A stretch of DNA of 64,000 nucleotides from Komagataeibacter xylinus NBRC 15237 (GCF_001571345.1 NZ_BCTP01000001.1:62001-126000); one strand, 5' to 3'; positions 19,493-37,845 are shown, numbered from the stretch's first letter. Numbers and translations: made by a program. Notes: generated from the sequence alone by a model not told the origin.

Positions 19493-19579
19493 GCCTTGTT
19501 TTACCCTCCGGAACCTGTCGGGCCAGTCCCAACGGTTTTCCAAACAACGTGTGTATTAGGTCTTCTGGACTTCAGACGG

Positions 19580-19613
19580 AAGCCCTTTCGCTACATTTTA
19601 TGCAGCGAAGGGC
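19580..19613 (-). repeat. Inverted repeat over the rplE stop codon
   Basis: On the minus strand CCCTTCGCT, at the end of the rplE coding sequence, pairs with AGCGAAAGGG across the TAA stop, with one bulged A. The hairpin lies at the head of the 105-nt rplE-rpsN gap. There is no U-tract. It could slow ribosomes or RNA decay between the two genes. Confidence 0.5.
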
Positions 19614-20167
19614 AGATCAAACGCCTTCAGCAGAGCCTTCGCTTCCGCATCCGTCTTCGCAGTGGTCACGAAGATGATGTCCATGCCGCGGATCTCGTCT
19701 ACCTTGTCGTATTCGATTTCCGGGAAGACAATCTGTTCCTTCAGCCCCATCGCGAAGTTGCCACGACCGTCGAAACCCTTGTTCGCCGGCAGCCCGCGGA
19801 AATCACGCACGCGTGGCAGGGCGATCGTCACGAAACGATCAAGGAATTCGAACATCTGGGCACGGCGCAGAGTCACCTTGCACCCGATGGGCAGACCTTC
19901 GCGGATCTTGAAACCGGCGATCGCCTTCTTGGCAACCGTCTTGACCGGCTTCTGACCAGCGATAAGGGTCATTTCCTTGACCGCCGCGTCGAGCTTCTTC
20001 TGGTCGCCAGCGGCTTCGCCAACACCCATGTTCAGGACAATCTTCTCGAGACGCGGAACCTGCATCTCGTTCTTGTACCCGAATTCCTCGCGCAGCTTCG
20101 CGCGCAGCTCGTCCTGATAACGCTGCTGCATGCGCGGCAGGGCGCGGGCTTCTTTCACTTCAGACAT
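19598..20167 (-). CDS. rplE: 50S ribosomal protein L5
   Basis: A 189-residue 5S rRNA-binding protein contacting the P-site t[40 protein letters not shown] and the C-terminal [21 protein letters not shown] are diagnostic. It lies 10 nt after rplX. The N-terminus carries about ten extra residues ([10 protein letters not shown]) before the conserved region. Confidence 0.97.
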   Translation of the reverse strand: MSEVKEARALPRMQQRYQDELRAKLREEFGYKNEMQVPRLEKIVLNMGVGEAAGDQKKLDAAVKEMTLIAGQKPVKTVAKKAIAGFKIREGLPIGCKVTLRRAQMFEFLDRFVTIALPRVRDFRGLPANKGFDGRGNFAMGLKEQIVFPEIEYDKVDEIRGMDIIFVTTAKTDAEAKALLKAFDLPFAA

Positions 20168-20177
20168 TCCCGCCCCC

Positions 20178-20498
20178 TCAGCCTTCGATTACTTCGCCGG
20201 TCGCCTTGGCGACACGAACCTTGCGACCATCTTCCAGAACACGGAAGCCGACTTTCGTCGGGTCGCCGCTCTTGGGGTCGATCAGCTTCAGGTTGGACAG
20301 GTGGACCGGCATTTCCTTCTGGACAATGCCACCCTGCTCACCCATGCGCGAAGGACGGGTATGACGCTTCGCAATGGCAACGCCACGCACCACAGCCTTG
20401 TTGGCTGCGGGGAGGACCGTAACAACCTCGCCACGGGTTCCCTTGGAACCACCGGTGGTGACCAGAACCTGGTCACCTTTCTTGATACGAGCAGCCAT
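20178..20498 (-). CDS. rplX: 50S ribosomal protein L24
   Basis: A 106-residue assembly-initiator protein near the exit tunnel, with a KOW motif ([22 protein letters not shown]). Its start overlaps the rplN stop by one base (TAATG). Confidence 0.97.
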   Translation of the reverse strand: MAARIKKGDQVLVTTGGSKGTRGEVVTVLPAANKAVVRGVAIAKRHTRPSRMGEQGGIVQKEMPVHLSNLKLIDPKSGDPTKVGFRVLEDGRKVRVAKATGEVIEG

Positions 20499-20866
20499 TA
20501 CAGCACCTCCGGTGCCAGCGAGATGATCTTCATGAACTTGCGCGCACGCAGCTCACGCACGACCGGGCCAAAGATACGGGTACCGATCGGCTCCTGCTGC
20601 TTGTTGATCAGCACGGCCGCGTTGCGGTCAAAACGGATGGCGCTGCCATCAGCCCGGCGCACGGGGTAGGAAGTACGCACGATCACCGCCTGGTGAACGT
20701 CGCCCTTCTTGACCTTGCCGCGGGGAATGGCTTCCTTGACGGACACGACAATCACGTCGCCGACCGAGGCAGACTTCCGCTTGGAACCGCCCAGTACCTT
20801 GATGCACTGCACCTGACGGGCGCCGGAATTGTCGGCGACGTCAAGGTTGGTCTCGGGATGGATCAT
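20498..20866 (-). CDS. rplN: 50S ribosomal protein L14
   Basis: A 122-residue protein forming an intersubunit bridge. [28 protein letters not shown] and the C-terminal [26 protein letters not shown] are diagnostic for L14. It is tightly packed with rpsQ (14 nt) and rplX (1-nt overlap). Confidence 0.98.
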   Translation of the reverse strand: MIHPETNLDVADNSGARQVQCIKVLGGSKRKSASVGDVIVVSVKEAIPRGKVKKGDVHQAVIVRTSYPVRRADGSAIRFDRNAAVLINKQQEPIGTRIFGPVVRELRARKFMKIISLAPEVL

Positions 20867-20880
20867 GGTCTATGCCTTCT

Positions 20881-21162
20881 TTACGCCTGGGCGCCAGACG
20901 CAGCACCGGCGGCTGCCGCGAGCGGCTGGCCATTCCGGACAACGACCGTCCAGGTCTTGCGGCGGGAAATCGGCTTGCATTCTTCAATGCGCACCGTGTC
21001 GCCCACCTTGCATTCGTTCAAGCCGTCATGCGCCGCATACTTCTTCGAGCGACGAATGAACTTCTTATACAGCGGGTGGATAATGCGACGATCGACAAGA
21101 ACCGTAACGGTCTTGTCCATCTTGTCGCTCGTTACCCGCCCGGTCAGGACGCGCCTTGGCAT
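20881..21162 (-). CDS. rpsQ: 30S ribosomal protein S17
   Basis: A 93-residue protein. The start at 21162 ([19 protein letters not shown]) is chosen because upstream residues in the longer frame look like intergenic translation and would run into rpm[20 protein letters not shown] is the S17 core. The C-terminus has an Ala-rich tail ([12 protein letters not shown]). Confidence 0.96.
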   Translation of the reverse strand: MPRRVLTGRVTSDKMDKTVTVLVDRRIIHPLYKKFIRRSKKYAAHDGLNECKVGDTVRIEECKPISRRKTWTVVVRNGQPLAAAAGAASGAQA

Positions 21163-21175
21163 CGCCCGTCTCCCT

Positions 21176-21412
21176 TCAGGACTTTGCTGCCGGCGCGTGG
21201 CCGGCAGAACTCTTCTTAACAACCTGGGTCGCAATCGTCTTCACACGCGCGATCTCACGACGCACCACGCGCATGCGGGACTGCCCCTCGGTCTGGCCGG
21301 TCGCGTGCTGAAACCGAAGATTGAACTGCTCGCGCTTCAGATCGACGAGAAGCGTATCCAGTTCTTCAACAGTCTTGGCACGCAGATCGGCGGGCTTTGT
21401 TGCCTTTGCCAT
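21176..21412 (-). CDS. rpmC: 50S ribosomal protein L29
   Basis: A 78-residue protein at the tunnel exit, near the docking site for trigger factor and [35 protein letters not shown] is the L29 signature. It starts 1 nt after the rplP stop. A short Lys/Ala/Ser tail extends beyond the E. coli length of 63. Confidence 0.97.
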   Translation of the reverse strand: MAKATKPADLRAKTVEELDTLLVDLKREQFNLRFQHATGQTEGQSRMRVVRREIARVKTIATQVVKKSSAGHAPAAKS

Positions 21413-21413
21413 C

Positions 21414-21830
21414 TCACGCCTCTCCGATACGGGTCACGAACTTGGTCTTGATCGGCAGCTTTGCCGCACCGAGAGCCAGCGCTTCACGCGCGACTTCCGG
21501 CGACACGCCTTCGATCTCGAACAGGATTCGACCCGGCTTCACACGAGCCACCCAAAATTCGGGCGACCCCTTGCCGGACCCCATACGCACTTCTGCCGGC
21601 TTTGTCGAGACCGGAAGATCAGGGAAAATCCGAATCCAGACACGACCCGCACGCTTCATGGCACGGGTAATGGCCCGGCGGGCCGCTTCGATCTGGCGGG
21701 CCGTGATCCGTTCAGGCTGGAGAGCCTTCAGGCCAAAAGCCCCGAAATTCAGGGTTGTGCCGCCCTTGGCCAACCCGTGAATGCGCCCTTTGTGGGCCTT
21801 GCGGTACTTTGTCCGCTTGGGAGAAAGCAT
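21414..21830 (-). CDS. rplP: 50S ribosomal protein L16
   Basis: A 138-residue protein near the A-site t[27 protein letters not shown] at the start and the [27 protein letters not shown] core are diagnostic. The conserved Arg region targeted by the YcfD hydroxylase in E. coli (VRMGSGKG) is present. Confidence 0.98.
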   Translation of the reverse strand: MLSPKRTKYRKAHKGRIHGLAKGGTTLNFGAFGLKALQPERITARQIEAARRAITRAMKRAGRVWIRIFPDLPVSTKPAEVRMGSGKGSPEFWVARVKPGRILFEIEGVSPEVAREALALGAAKLPIKTKFVTRIGEA

Positions 21831-21875
21831 TTTTCAAATCCTCACGCGCCGCCTGGCGCATCTAGGTCCATTGGA

Positions 21876-21897
21876 CCCCGCAGTTAGCGCTGCGGGG
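21876..21897 (-). repeat. Hairpin at the rpsC stop codon
   Basis: CCCCGCAG and CTGCGGGG form a perfect 8-bp stem with a six-base loop that contains the rpsC stop. The 53-nt gap to rplP also holds two smaller inverted repeats, GCGCC/GGCGC at about 21846-21859 and GGTCC/GGACC at about 21866-21878, so the spacer is almost fully self-complementary. Confidence 0.65.
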
Positions 21898-22561
21898 CCT
21901 GTTCGGCGGCGCGACGGTCCTGCGCCAGCGGATCATGGGCAAGAATCTCGCCCTTGAAGATCCAGACCTTCACACCACAGGTGCCATAGGTCGTCTTGGC
22001 GGTCGCCACACCATAGTCGATGTCCGCACGCAGCGTATGCAGCGGCACCCGACCTTCACGATACCACTCGACGCGCGCGATTTCCGCGCCGCCAAGACGG
22101 CCCGAGCAGTTGATCCGGATACCCTGCGCGCCAAGGCGCATGGCGGACTGCACGGCGCGCTTCATGGCGCGACGGAAGGCCACGCGGCGCTCGAGCTGCT
22201 GGGCGATGTTCTCGGCCACCAGGGTCGCGTCGATTTCCGGCTTGCGGATCTCGACGATGTTCAGCGCGACATCGGTCTTGGCCATCCGGGCCAGGTCCTT
22301 GCGCAGCACATCAATGTCCTGGCCCTTCTTGCCGATCACCACGCCGGGGCGTGCAGCGTAGATGGTCACGCGCGGCTTCTTGGCCGGGCGCTCGATCACC
22401 ACGCGGGACACGCCGGCACCTGCCAGCTTACGGCGCAGGTAGGCGCGCAGCTTCAGGTCGTCATGCAGCAGGCGGGCATAGTCCGCATCGGCGTACCAGC
22501 GGCTGTCCCATGTCCGGTTAATACCGAGCCGAAGCCCGATCGGATTAACTTTATGTCCCAT
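21884..22561 (-). CDS. rpsC: 30S ribosomal protein S3
   Basis: A 225-residue protein at the mRNA entry channel. [24 protein letters not shown] is diagnostic. The KH type-2 domain ([21 protein letters not shown], about residues 68-90) and the C-terminal domain ([13 protein letters not shown]) are intact. It lies 3 nt after rplV and 53 nt before rplP. Confidence 0.98.
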   Translation of the reverse strand: MGHKVNPIGLRLGINRTWDSRWYADADYARLLHDDLKLRAYLRRKLAGAGVSRVVIERPAKKPRVTIYAARPGVVIGKKGQDIDVLRKDLARMAKTDVALNIVEIRKPEIDATLVAENIAQQLERRVAFRRAMKRAVQSAMRLGAQGIRINCSGRLGGAEIARVEWYREGRVPLHTLRADIDYGVATAKTTYGTCGVKVWIFKGEILAHDPLAQDRRAAEQAPQR

Positions 22562-22564
22562 GGA

Positions 22565-22966
22565 TCAGGCCGCCTTTTTTTCGGTTTCAGCTTCGGGCTT
22601 CTTTTCCGCCACGACGATGGTCAGGTGGCTGAAAAACTTCTCGATGCGGGCCGAACGGCCACGACCACGTGCGTGGAAACGACGCATCACGATCGACTTG
22701 CCCACCTCAGCGCGGGCAACAACCAGCTGGTCAACGTCCAGCTGATGGTTGTTCTCGGCGTTGGCGATCGCACTTTCCAGCGTCTTCTTGACCTGCTGGG
22801 CAATGCGACGCTTGGAGAATGTGAGGGTGGCGATTGCCTGCGCAGCCGGCTTGTTGCGGATCAGACCCGCAACAAGGTTCAGCTTGCGCGGGCTGATGCG
22901 GATGTTCCGCGTCAGCGCCTGCGCCTCGGTTTCCGCGAGCGTGCGCGGATGCTTAGGCTTGCTCAT
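22565..22966 (-). CDS. rplV: 50S ribosomal protein L22
   Basis: A 133-residue protein lining the exit tunnel. [22 protein letters not shown] and the beta-hairpin loop ([17 protein letters not shown]), which reaches into the tunnel and is the site of macrolide-resistance mutations elsewhere, are intact. The tail is Ala/Glu/Lys-rich. Confidence 0.97.
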   Translation of the reverse strand: MSKPKHPRTLAETEAQALTRNIRISPRKLNLVAGLIRNKPAAQAIATLTFSKRRIAQQVKKTLESAIANAENNHQLDVDQLVVARAEVGKSIVMRRFHARGRGRSARIEKFFSHLTIVVAEKKPEAETEKKAA

Positions 22967-22968
22967 GT

Positions 22969-23247
22969 TCAGCCCCGCTTCGCTTTCTTGTCCGAAGAAT
23001 GACCCGTGAAGGTACGGGTCGGTGAGAACTCACCGAACTTGTGGCCCACCATGTTCTCGGAAACCTGCACGGGCAGGAATTTGTGCCCGTTATAGACGCC
23101 GAACGTCAGTCCGACGAACTGCGGCAGGATGGTGGATCGACGCGACCAGATCTTGATCACTTCGTTACGGCCCGACGCGCGCGATGCATCGGCTTTGTTC
23201 AGCAGATACCCGTCTACGAACGGGCCCTTCCAGACGGAACGTGCCAT
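22969..23247 (-). CDS. rpsS: 30S ribosomal protein S19
   Basis: A 92-residue head protein contacting S13. [42 protein letters not shown] and LGEF-like [15 protein letters not shown] are diagnostic. It sits 2 nt before rplV. Confidence 0.98.
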   Translation of the reverse strand: MARSVWKGPFVDGYLLNKADASRASGRNEVIKIWSRRSTILPQFVGLTFGVYNGHKFLPVQVSENMVGHKFGEFSPTRTFTGHSSDKKAKRG

Positions 23248-23259
23248 CTTAAATGCCCC

Positions 23260-24090
23260 TTACTTGCCGGTCTTCCGGCGACGGATGATCAGACTGTCCG
23301 TACGCTTGTTGACCCTGGTCTTGTAACCCTTAGTCGGCTTGCCCCATGGCGTAACCGGATGACGCCCACCCGAAGTGCGTCCTTCACCACCACCATGCGG
23401 ATGGTCAACCGGGTTCATGACGACACCACGGTTGTGCGGGCGGCGGCCCAGCCAGCGATTGCGGCCGGCCTTGCCCAGGTGCTGGTTCATGTTGTCCGGG
23501 TTGGACACGGCACCGATGGTGGCCATGCATTCCGCGCGAACAACACGCAGCTCACCGGACTGCAGCTTGATCTGGGCATAGCCCATGTCCTTGCCGACCA
23601 GCTGCGCATACGTGCCAGCCGAACGGGCGATCTTGCCACCAGCACCGGCCTTGAGCTCGATGTTGTGGATGATCGTGCCCACCGGAACGGCAGACAGGGG
23701 CATGGCGTTGCCCGGCTTGATATCGGCGCGCGCACCGGCGATGACTTCGTCACCAACCTTCAGGCGCTGCGGCGCGATGATGTAGGCCAGCTCGCCATCG
23801 GCATACTTGATGAGCGCGATGAACGCCGTACGGTTGGGATCGTATTCAAGGCGTTCCACCGTGCCGACCACGTCGAACTTGCGACGCTTGAAGTCAACAT
23901 AACGGTAGGACTGCTTGTGTCCGCCACCGATGAAACGCGAGGTGGTGCGACCGTGATTGTTACGGCCGCCGCTCTTGTTCTTCCCCTCGGTCAGGCCCTT
24001 GACGGGCTTGCCTTTCCACAGCTCCTTGCGGTCGATCAGAACCGTTCCGCGCAGGCTGGGGGTAACTGGATTAAAGTGCTTCAATGCCAT
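23260..24090 (-). CDS. rplB: 50S ribosomal protein L2
   Basis: A 276-residue core protein of the peptidyl transferase region. The conserved loop [28 protein letters not shown] carries the His residue (in HPHGGGEG) near the active centre. The N-terminal [21 protein letters not shown] is typical. Length is normal (273 in E. coli). Confidence 0.98.
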   Translation of the reverse strand: MALKHFNPVTPSLRGTVLIDRKELWKGKPVKGLTEGKNKSGGRNNHGRTTSRFIGGGHKQSYRYVDFKRRKFDVVGTVERLEYDPNRTAFIALIKYADGELAYIIAPQRLKVGDEVIAGARADIKPGNAMPLSAVPVGTIIHNIELKAGAGGKIARSAGTYAQLVGKDMGYAQIKLQSGELRVVRAECMATIGAVSNPDNMNQHLGKAGRNRWLGRRPHNRGVVMNPVDHPHGGGEGRTSGGRHPVTPWGKPTKGYKTRVNKRTDSLIIRRRKTGK

Positions 24091-24106
24091 TTCTTGTCAC
24101 CCCGCG

Positions 24107-24442
24107 TCAGACCAGCTTCGCGGTCAGGTCGATGGACTGACCTTCTGCAAGCTGAACAAACGCTTTCTTAACATCCGAACGCTGGCCGGGACGTCCCTTG
24201 AAGCGCTTGGCTTTTCCCTTCTGGATGAGCGTGTTCACACCCAGAACCTTCACGCCAAACAGCGTCTCGACCGCAACCTTGATCTCCGGCTTCGTGGCGC
24301 TGATCGCAACCTTGAAGCCAACCTGGTTCTTCTCGGAAAGGGCGGTCGCCTTTTCCGTGATCAGGGGGGAGCGGATGATGTCGTACATCGCTTCCCGAGA
24401 CATGCGTTCCGCCTTCTTGCGGATTGCCAGGATGTTGGTCAT
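24107..24442 (-). CDS. rplW: 50S ribosomal protein L23
   Basis: A 111-residue protein at the tunnel exit, where trigger factor and SRP dock. [14 protein letters not shown] and [29 protein letters not shown] are the family core. The ATG overlaps the rplD stop by 4 nt, which supports this start and its 17-residue N-terminal extension. Confidence 0.95.
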   Translation of the reverse strand: MTNILAIRKKAERMSREAMYDIIRSPLITEKATALSEKNQVGFKVAISATKPEIKVAVETLFGVKVLGVNTLIQKGKAKRFKGRPGQRSDVKKAFVQLAEGQSIDLTAKLV

Positions 24443-25053
24443 GCCAGACGCTCCTTCAGACCCTCAACCCCGGCGCGCGTGATCGCGAGCACATCGTGGT
24501 TCAGGATGTCGTAGACATTGGCGCCCACCGTCGGAAGAATGTCGATCTTCGGCAGGTTGCGCGCAGCACGGCCAAAGTTCTCTTCAACCGCGGCATCCAC
24601 GATCAGCGCGGATGTCCAGCCCAGGACCTTCAGCTTCTTGGCCAGTTCGGCCGACTTGCCCGAGGCGGTCGCTGCATCGAGCACCACCAGCTTGCCTTCC
24701 GCCGCCTTCTGCGACAGGGCGGAAATCAGGCCAAGGCGACGCACCTTCTTGGGCAGGTCATAGCCATGGTCACGCACCACGGGACCATGAACGATGCCAC
24801 CGGTGCGGTACTGCGGCGCGCGCAGCGAACCCTGGCGGGCGCTACCCGTGCCCTTCTGGCGGTACGGCTTCTTGGTCGTGCCGGAGACTTCCCCCATGCC
24901 CTTGACCTTGTGCGTACCAGCCCGGCGCTTGGCCAGCTGCCAGTGCACCACACGCGCCAGGATGTCCGTGCGCGGCGTTGCGGCGAAAATCTCGTCGGGA
25001 AGGCTGGCGGTACCTGCGCTTCCGTTATCGAGGGTTTTGATCTCGTAATCCAT
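24439..25053 (-). CDS. rplD: 50S ribosomal protein L4
   Basis: A 204-residue protein with a long loop reaching the exit tunnel ([41 protein letters not shown]), where erythromycin-resistance changes map elsewhere. In E. coli L4 represses the S10 operon through the rpsJ leader; the leader here is only the 105-nt tuf-rpsJ gap unless transcription starts further upstream. Confidence 0.97.
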   Translation of the reverse strand: MDYEIKTLDNGSAGTASLPDEIFAATPRTDILARVVHWQLAKRRAGTHKVKGMGEVSGTTKKPYRQKGTGSARQGSLRAPQYRTGGIVHGPVVRDHGYDLPKKVRRLGLISALSQKAAEGKLVVLDAATASGKSAELAKKLKVLGWTSALIVDAAVEENFGRAARNLPKIDILPTVGANVYDILNHDVLAITRAGVEGLKERLA

Positions 25054-25065
25054 TGCCCTCTATCC

Positions 25066-25749
25066 TCAGCCCGCAGCCTCAACCAGGGCCGCCGGATACG
25101 GCGCCTCGGCATGACGGGCCTTCTTGATCGCATCACGAACGAGAACCGTTTCATTCTTTCCGCCCGGCACGGAGCCGCGGATCATGATCAGGTTCTTTTC
25201 GGCGTCAACAGCCGCAACCTCAAGGTTCAGCGTAGTGATACGCTCGGAACCGAGATGGCCGGCCATCTTCTTGTTCTTGAAAACCTTGCCCGGATCCTGG
25301 CGGTTACCCGTGGAACCGTGCGAACGGTGACTGATCGAGACACCGTGGGTGGCTTCGAGACCGGCAAAGTTCCAGCGCTTCATCGCGCCGGCAAAACCCT
25401 TACCCTTGCTGGTGCCGGTAACGTCCACCTTCTGCCCCACCACGAAATGGGCGGCGGACAGAGAAGCCCCGACTTCCAGGACGGCGTCATCCGATACACG
25501 GAATTCCGCCAGCTTCTTCTTGGGCTCGACCTTGGCCTTGGCAAAATGGCCGCGATTCGGCTTGGACACATTTTTGACCTTGGCCTTGCCCGCGCCAAGC
25601 TGGACGGCTGTGTAGCCATCACGCTCGGTCGTGCGAACATCAACCACCTGCAGATCATCAAGCTGCAGGACAGTCACCGGCACATGTGTGCCGTCTTCCT
25701 TGAACAGCCGGGTCATACCCAGCTTTTTTGCGATCAATCCGGTGCGCAT
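25066..25749 (-). CDS. rplC: 50S ribosomal protein L3
   Basis: A 227-residue protein near the peptidyl transferase centre. The start [16 protein letters not shown] at 25749 is preferred over a start ten codons earlier, which would run into rps[51 protein letters not shown] (described in parts) is the L3 signature and includes the Gln that PrmB methylates in E. coli (GNRQDPG). Confidence 0.97.
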   Translation of the reverse strand: MRTGLIAKKLGMTRLFKEDGTHVPVTVLQLDDLQVVDVRTTERDGYTAVQLGAGKAKVKNVSKPNRGHFAKAKVEPKKKLAEFRVSDDAVLEVGASLSAAHFVVGQKVDVTGTSKGKGFAGAMKRWNFAGLEATHGVSISHRSHGSTGNRQDPGKVFKNKKMAGHLGSERITTLNLEVAAVDAEKNLIMIRGSVPGGKNETVLVRDAIKKARHAEAPYPAALVEAAG

Positions 25750-25759
25750 CGTCTGGACC

Positions 25760-26068
25760 TTAGAGTTTAATCTCGACATCTACGCCAGCGGCGAGGTCGA
25801 GTTTCATGAGAGCGTCCACGGTCTGCGGGGTCGGCTCGACAATGTCGAGCAGCCGGCGATGGGTCCGAATTTCGAACTGCTCGCGGCTTTTCTTATCCAC
25901 GTGGGGGGAGCGGTTTACGGTAAACCGTTCAATATGCGTCGGCAGCGGGATAGGACCCCGAACCCGCGCACCCGTACGCTTCGCCGTATTGACGATCTCC
26001 TTCGTGCTGTTGTCTAGCACCCGATGATCGTACGCCTTCAGGCGAATGCGGATGTTCTGGTTGTCCAT
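25760..26068 (-). CDS. rpsJ: 30S ribosomal protein S10
   Basis: A 102-residue protein, also the NusE antitermination factor. [21 protein letters not shown] and [35 protein letters not shown] are diagnostic. It starts the S10 block, 105 nt after tuf and 10 nt before rplC. Confidence 0.98.
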   Translation of the reverse strand: MDNQNIRIRLKAYDHRVLDNSTKEIVNTAKRTGARVRGPIPLPTHIERFTVNRSPHVDKKSREQFEIRTHRRLLDIVEPTPQTVDALMKLDLAAGVDVEIKL

Positions 26069-26124
26069 CTTTCTGTTTCAGTCCAACTTTACCTGATTCG
26101 GGGGAACCCGATCCGCAATGGAAA

Positions 26125-26148
26125 CCCGGCCGGATTGCTCCGACCGGG
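26125..26148 (-). repeat. Hairpin in the tuf-rpsJ gap
   Basis: CCCGGCCGG and CCGACCGGG pair around a six-base loop with one internal mismatch. It begins 25 nt past the tuf stop. No U-tract follows, so it is more likely a processing or stability element than a full terminator. I see no convincing promoter in the gap. Confidence 0.6.
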
Positions 26149-26173
26149 ATGCCACAGTTCAGTTACTGTCCAA

Positions 26174-27364
26174 TCACGCCGTGATGGAAGCAACAACACC
26201 TGCACCAACGGTGCGACCGCCTTCGCGGATAGCGAAGCGCAGGCCTTCATCCATGGCGATCGGAGCGATCAGCTCGACATCCATGGCGACGTTATCGCCA
26301 GGCATGACCATTTCCGTGCCTTCCGGCAGGTGAACGACGCCGGTGACGTCGGTCGTGCGGAAATAGAACTGCGGACGATAGTTGGTGAAGAACGGCGTGT
26401 GACGGCCACCCTCTTCCTTCGTCAGGATGTAGGCTTCCGCCTTGAACTTGGTGTGCGGGGTGATCGAGCCCGGCTTTGCCAGCACCTGGCCACGCTCAAC
26501 GTCTTCACGCTTCGTGCCACGCACCAGTGCGCCGATGTTGTCACCTGCTTCACCACGGTCGAGCAGCTTGCGGAACATTTCAACGCCGGTCACGGTCGTC
26601 TTCTGCGTCGGGCGCAGGCCAACGATCTCGATTTCGTCGCCAACGTTTACCACGCCACGCTCGACACGGCCCGTCACCACGGTGCCACGGCCCGAGATGG
26701 AGAACACGTCTTCGATCGGCATCAGGAACGGACGGTCGACCGGACGCTCCGGCTGCGGGATGTATTCGTCCACAGCGTTCATCAGGTCCAGAACGCGGTT
26801 TTCACCGACTTCCGCGTCGCCGTCTTCCAGCGTCACCAGGGCCGAACCCTTGATGATGGGGATATCATCGCCGGGGAACTGGTAAGCGGAAAGCAGCTCG
26901 CGCACTTCCATTTCCACCAGCTCAAGCAGCTCCGGATCATCAACCTGGTCAACCTTGTTCAGGAAGACGACCAGAGCCGGCACGCCAACCTGGCGGGCAA
27001 GCAGGATGTGCTCGCGGGTCTGGGGCATCGGGCCATCAGCGGCCGACACGACCAGGATCGCGCCGTCCATCTGCGCGGCACCGGTGATCATGTTCTTCAC
27101 ATAGTCAGCGTGGCCGGGGCAGTCGACGTGTGCGTAGTGACGCTTCGCGGTCTCGTACTCGACGTGGGCGGTCGAGATGGTGATGCCACGGGCGCGCTCT
27201 TCCGGCGCGGCGTCGATCATGTCGTACGCCTTGAATTCCGCGCCACCGGACTTCGCCAGCGTCTTGGTGATAGCAGCGGTCAGCGAGGTCTTGCCGTGAT
27301 CGACGTGACCAATCGTACCGATGTTGCAGTGCGGCTTATTCCGCTCAAATTTAGCCTTTGCCAT
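26174..27364 (-). CDS. tuf: Elongation factor Tu
   Basis: A 396-residue GTPase that delivers aminoacyl-tRNA to the ribosome. The G1 loop GHVDHGKT is at residues 19-26, followed by switch I ([12 protein letters not shown]), G3 DCPGHADY and G4 NKVD. The C-terminal barrels are intact to [15 protein letters not shown] precedes the ATG. It follows rpsG directly, without fusA between them. Confidence 0.98.
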   Translation of the reverse strand: MAKAKFERNKPHCNIGTIGHVDHGKTSLTAAITKTLAKSGGAEFKAYDMIDAAPEERARGITISTAHVEYETAKRHYAHVDCPGHADYVKNMITGAAQMDGAILVVSAADGPMPQTREHILLARQVGVPALVVFLNKVDQVDDPELLELVEMEVRELLSAYQFPGDDIPIIKGSALVTLEDGDAEVGENRVLDLMNAVDEYIPQPERPVDRPFLMPIEDVFSISGRGTVVTGRVERGVVNVGDEIEIVGLRPTQKTTVTGVEMFRKLLDRGEAGDNIGALVRGTKREDVERGQVLAKPGSITPHTKFKAEAYILTKEEGGRHTPFFTNYRPQFYFRTTDVTGVVHLPEGTEMVMPGDNVAMDVELIAPIAMDEGLRFAIREGGRTVGAGVVASITA

Positions 27365-27379
27365 CGTTTTCTCCGTTAA

Positions 27380-27448
27380 CTCGGCCTCGTGCCGAGAGTC
27401 GGGTTGGAAAGTTCCGTTTCGGAAGCCGGGCCGGTGAATAGACCGGCC
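27380..27448 (-). repeat. Two hairpins in the rpsG-tuf gap
   Basis: GGCCGGT/ACCGGCC (27429-27435 with 27442-27448, loop of 6) lies about 10 nt past the rpsG stop. CTCGGC/GCCGAG (27380-27385 with 27391-27396, loop of 5) lies just upstream of the tuf ribosome-binding site. Together they fill most of the 93-nt spacer where many related genomes carry fusA. Confidence 0.65.
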
Positions 27449-27457
27449 AGACCGCCT

Positions 27458-27934
27458 TTACCAGCGGTAATGACTGAATGCCTTGTTGGCTTCTGCCATG
27501 CGGTGCGTGTCTTCGCGCTTCTTGACCGCGGCGCCACGATTATTGACGGCGTCAAGAAGTTCGTTCGACAGACGATCCTGCATGGTGTTCTCGCCACGCT
27601 TGCGCGAGGCGTCGATCAGCCAGCGGATGGCCAGCGCCTGACGACGCTCGGCCCGGACTTCGACCGGAACCTGGTAGGTGGCGCCACCAACACGGCGGGA
27701 ACGCACCTCGACAGCCGGCTTGACGTTGTCCAGCGCGCTGTGGAACATGACCACAGGGTCCGCAGCAGCGCCACCACGGCGGCGCAGCACCTCAAGGGCG
27801 CCATAGACGATCCCTTCAGCGGTGGACTTCTTGCCGTCGTACATCAGGGCGTTCATGAAACGCGTAATGACGACATCACCAAATTTCGGATCGGGAAGAA
27901 TCTCGCGCTTGACTGCGCGATGACGGCGACTCAT
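27458..27934 (-). CDS. rpsG: 30S ribosomal protein S7
   Basis: A 158-residue head-assembly protein. [43 protein letters not shown] and the C-terminal [21 protein letters not shown] are diagnostic. It follows rpsL by 15 nt. Confidence 0.98.
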   Translation of the reverse strand: MSRRHRAVKREILPDPKFGDVVITRFMNALMYDGKKSTAEGIVYGALEVLRRRGGAAADPVVMFHSALDNVKPAVEVRSRRVGGATYQVPVEVRAERRQALAIRWLIDASRKRGENTMQDRLSNELLDAVNNRGAAVKKREDTHRMAEANKAFSHYRW

Positions 27935-27949
27935 GCCTCGTTATTCCTT

Positions 27950-28321
27950 TTACTTAGGACGCTTCGCGCCATAGAGCGAGCGACGCTGACGACGCTTGGC
28001 GATACCCTGGGTGTCCAGAACGCCGCGCAGGATGTGATAACGCACGCCAGGAAGATCCTTAACGCGACCACCACGGATCAGGACAACGCTATGTTCCTGG
28101 AGGTTATGCCCCTCACCCGGAATATAGCTCACAACCTCATAACCGTTGGTCAGGCGTACTTTTGCCACCTTACGCAGAGCCGAGTTCGGCTTCTTCGGTG
28201 TGGTTGTGTAAACACGAGTGCAAACGCCACGCTTCTGCGGACAGCCCTGCAGGGCAGGAACCTTATTGCGTTTGGCTGCGGGTTCGCGACCTTTCGCGAT
28301 CAACTGGTTGATGGTCGGCAT
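27950..28321 (-). CDS. rpsL: 30S ribosomal protein S12
   Basis: A 123-residue decoding-centre protein. [30 protein letters not shown] and [28 protein letters not shown] are diagnostic. The two lysine sites where streptomycin-resistance changes arise (K43 in TPKKPNS and the Lys of GRVKDLPG) are wild type. It is the first gene of the str block and lies downstream of a candidate promoter. Confidence 0.98.
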   Translation of the reverse strand: MPTINQLIAKGREPAAKRNKVPALQGCPQKRGVCTRVYTTTPKKPNSALRKVAKVRLTNGYEVVSYIPGEGHNLQEHSVVLIRGGRVKDLPGVRYHILRGVLDTQGIAKRRQRRSLYGAKRPK

Positions 28322-28736
28322 ACGCCTTTCCCGATCCTTACAAAATTCGGCCGGCCAACCCCATATCTGGTTGCCGACTGTCGTTCACAACAAAACCCCA
28401 ACGAATGACAACCATTCGTTCGGGCATCATATTTACATCCGGCCTGGGCAGCCCGATTCCCGGACTGCGGCACCGCATGTCTGCATGCTGCATTCGACGG
28501 CCAACGACGTCTTTCAGACAGGGCTAGCCGAGGGCGCGTTACCTACGGGCAAACTGACCAAAAGTCAAGCCTTGCGCAGGATTCGCTAGCAGTCTGGCGA
28601 AACGACTCTGTTCCGCCGGACTCGGAGCACCGCTCCGTCAGGCTGCTGATACCGCCTGAATCGGATGGTGACAATAGTGCAGCACCGAATCATGCCGGAT
28701 AGCGGTCCCCCGCCATCCGGCATTTCTCTCGTGTGG
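28322..28736 (-). other. 415-nt gap between rpoC and rpsL: hairpins, promoter and long leader
   Basis: This is the longest gene-free stretch in the window. Next to the rpoC end it holds a 9-bp inverted repeat, ATGCCGGAT/ATCCGGCAT (28692-28700 with 28715-28723), with an inner GCG/CGC pair, and a second hairpin CGGAGC/GCTCCG near 28623-28637. Neither has a U-tract. A candidate promoter lies at 28540-28569. The remaining 200 nt to rpsL is an unusually long leader. No protein-coding gene is supported. Confidence 0.6.
28540..28569 (-). promoter_or_regulatory. Putative promoter of the rpsL-rpsG-tuf block
   Basis: On the minus strand TTGACT (28564-28569) is followed after 18 nt by TAGGTA (28540-28545). 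The -35 box is near consensus; the -10 is poor by E. coli standards. The same spacing and the same unusual -10 (TAGGTR) appear before rplK, which raises confidence in both. Confidence 0.5.
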
Positions 28737-37214
<8,478 letters not shown>

Positions 37215-37251
37215 CGCCTATCCAGCCCCCATCCACACAGGCCCGCACGGT

Positions 37252-37271
37252 CGTGACATGGTCATGTCACG
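37252..37271 (-). promoter_or_regulatory. 20-bp dyad 38 nt upstream of rpoB
   Basis: CGTGACATG and CATGTCACG are separated by only two bases. In DNA this is a near-perfect dyad of the kind bound by dimeric regulators. As RNA the two-base loop would force the end pairs open. It lies between the rplL-rpoB hairpins and the rpoB start. Confidence 0.55.
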
Positions 37272-37345
37272 CGGACTGCGCGGCCCTTGAAAATCCTTGG
37301 CAGATCGACCGGACCTGCGCCCGACCAATCTTTCACTACCGCCAA

Positions 37346-37411
37346 AGGCACCCGAAGCCTCGCGGCCAGGGTGCCTGTAACGCCCAAGGGGGCGGAAACC
37401 AGACGGTTTCC
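37346..37411 (-). promoter_or_regulatory. Candidate attenuator hairpins between rplL and rpoB
   Basis: AGGCACCC/GGGTGCCT (about 37346-37376) encloses a smaller GCC/GGC stem. GGAAACC/GGTTTCC (37394-37400 with 37405-37411) lies next to it on the rplL side. In E. coli a partial terminator in the rplL-rpoB gap sets the lower level of RNA polymerase subunits relative to L7/L12. The position is the same; there is no long U-tract, so function is inferred. Confidence 0.55.
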
Positions 37412-37470
37412 ACCCTCACCTGAACAATCAGCCTGAGTGCGTCATAAACGACGCATCCCGATTGGCCAAC

Positions 37471-37845
37471 TTATTTGATTTCGACCGAAGCGCCGTTGTC
37501 TTCAAGGGTCTTCTTGATCTTCTCGGCTTCATCCTTGCTGGCGCCTTCCTTGACGGTCTTGGGCGCGCCCTCGACCAGGTCCTTGGCTTCCTTCAGGCCC
37601 AGACCGGTGATCGCACGGATTTCCTTGATCACGTTGATCTTCTTGTCGCCGGCCTTGGTCAGGACAACGTCAAATTCGGTCTTCTCTTCTGCCGGAGCAG
37701 CGCCAGCGCCCGGAGCCGCAACGGCAACGGCGGCCGGAGCAGCGGCGGAAACGCCCCACTTCTCTTCGAGCAGCTTGGACAGCTCGGCAGCTTCCAGAAC
37801 GGTCAGGGCGGACAGGTCTTCAACAATCTTGTTCAGATCGGCCAT
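37471..37845 (-). CDS. rplL: 50S ribosomal protein L7/L12
   Basis: A 124-residue stalk protein that recruits translational GTPases. The N-terminal dimerisation helix ([30 protein letters not shown]), an Ala-rich hinge (about residues 35-55) and the factor-binding C-domain ([39 protein letters not shown], described in parts) are all clear. It follows rplJ by 103 nt. Confidence 0.98.
   Translation of the reverse strand: MADLNKIVEDLSALTVLEAAELSKLLEEKWGVSAAAPAAVAVAAPGAGAAPAEEKTEFDVVLTKAGDKKINVIKEIRAITGLGLKEAKDLVEGAPKTVKEGASKDEAEKIKKTLEDNGASVEIK

Noticed and set aside
28322-28736. A small gene in the rpoC-rpsL gap
   Set aside because: Short open frames on both strands lack ribosome-binding sites and family resemblance; the gap is better explained by hairpins and a promoter.
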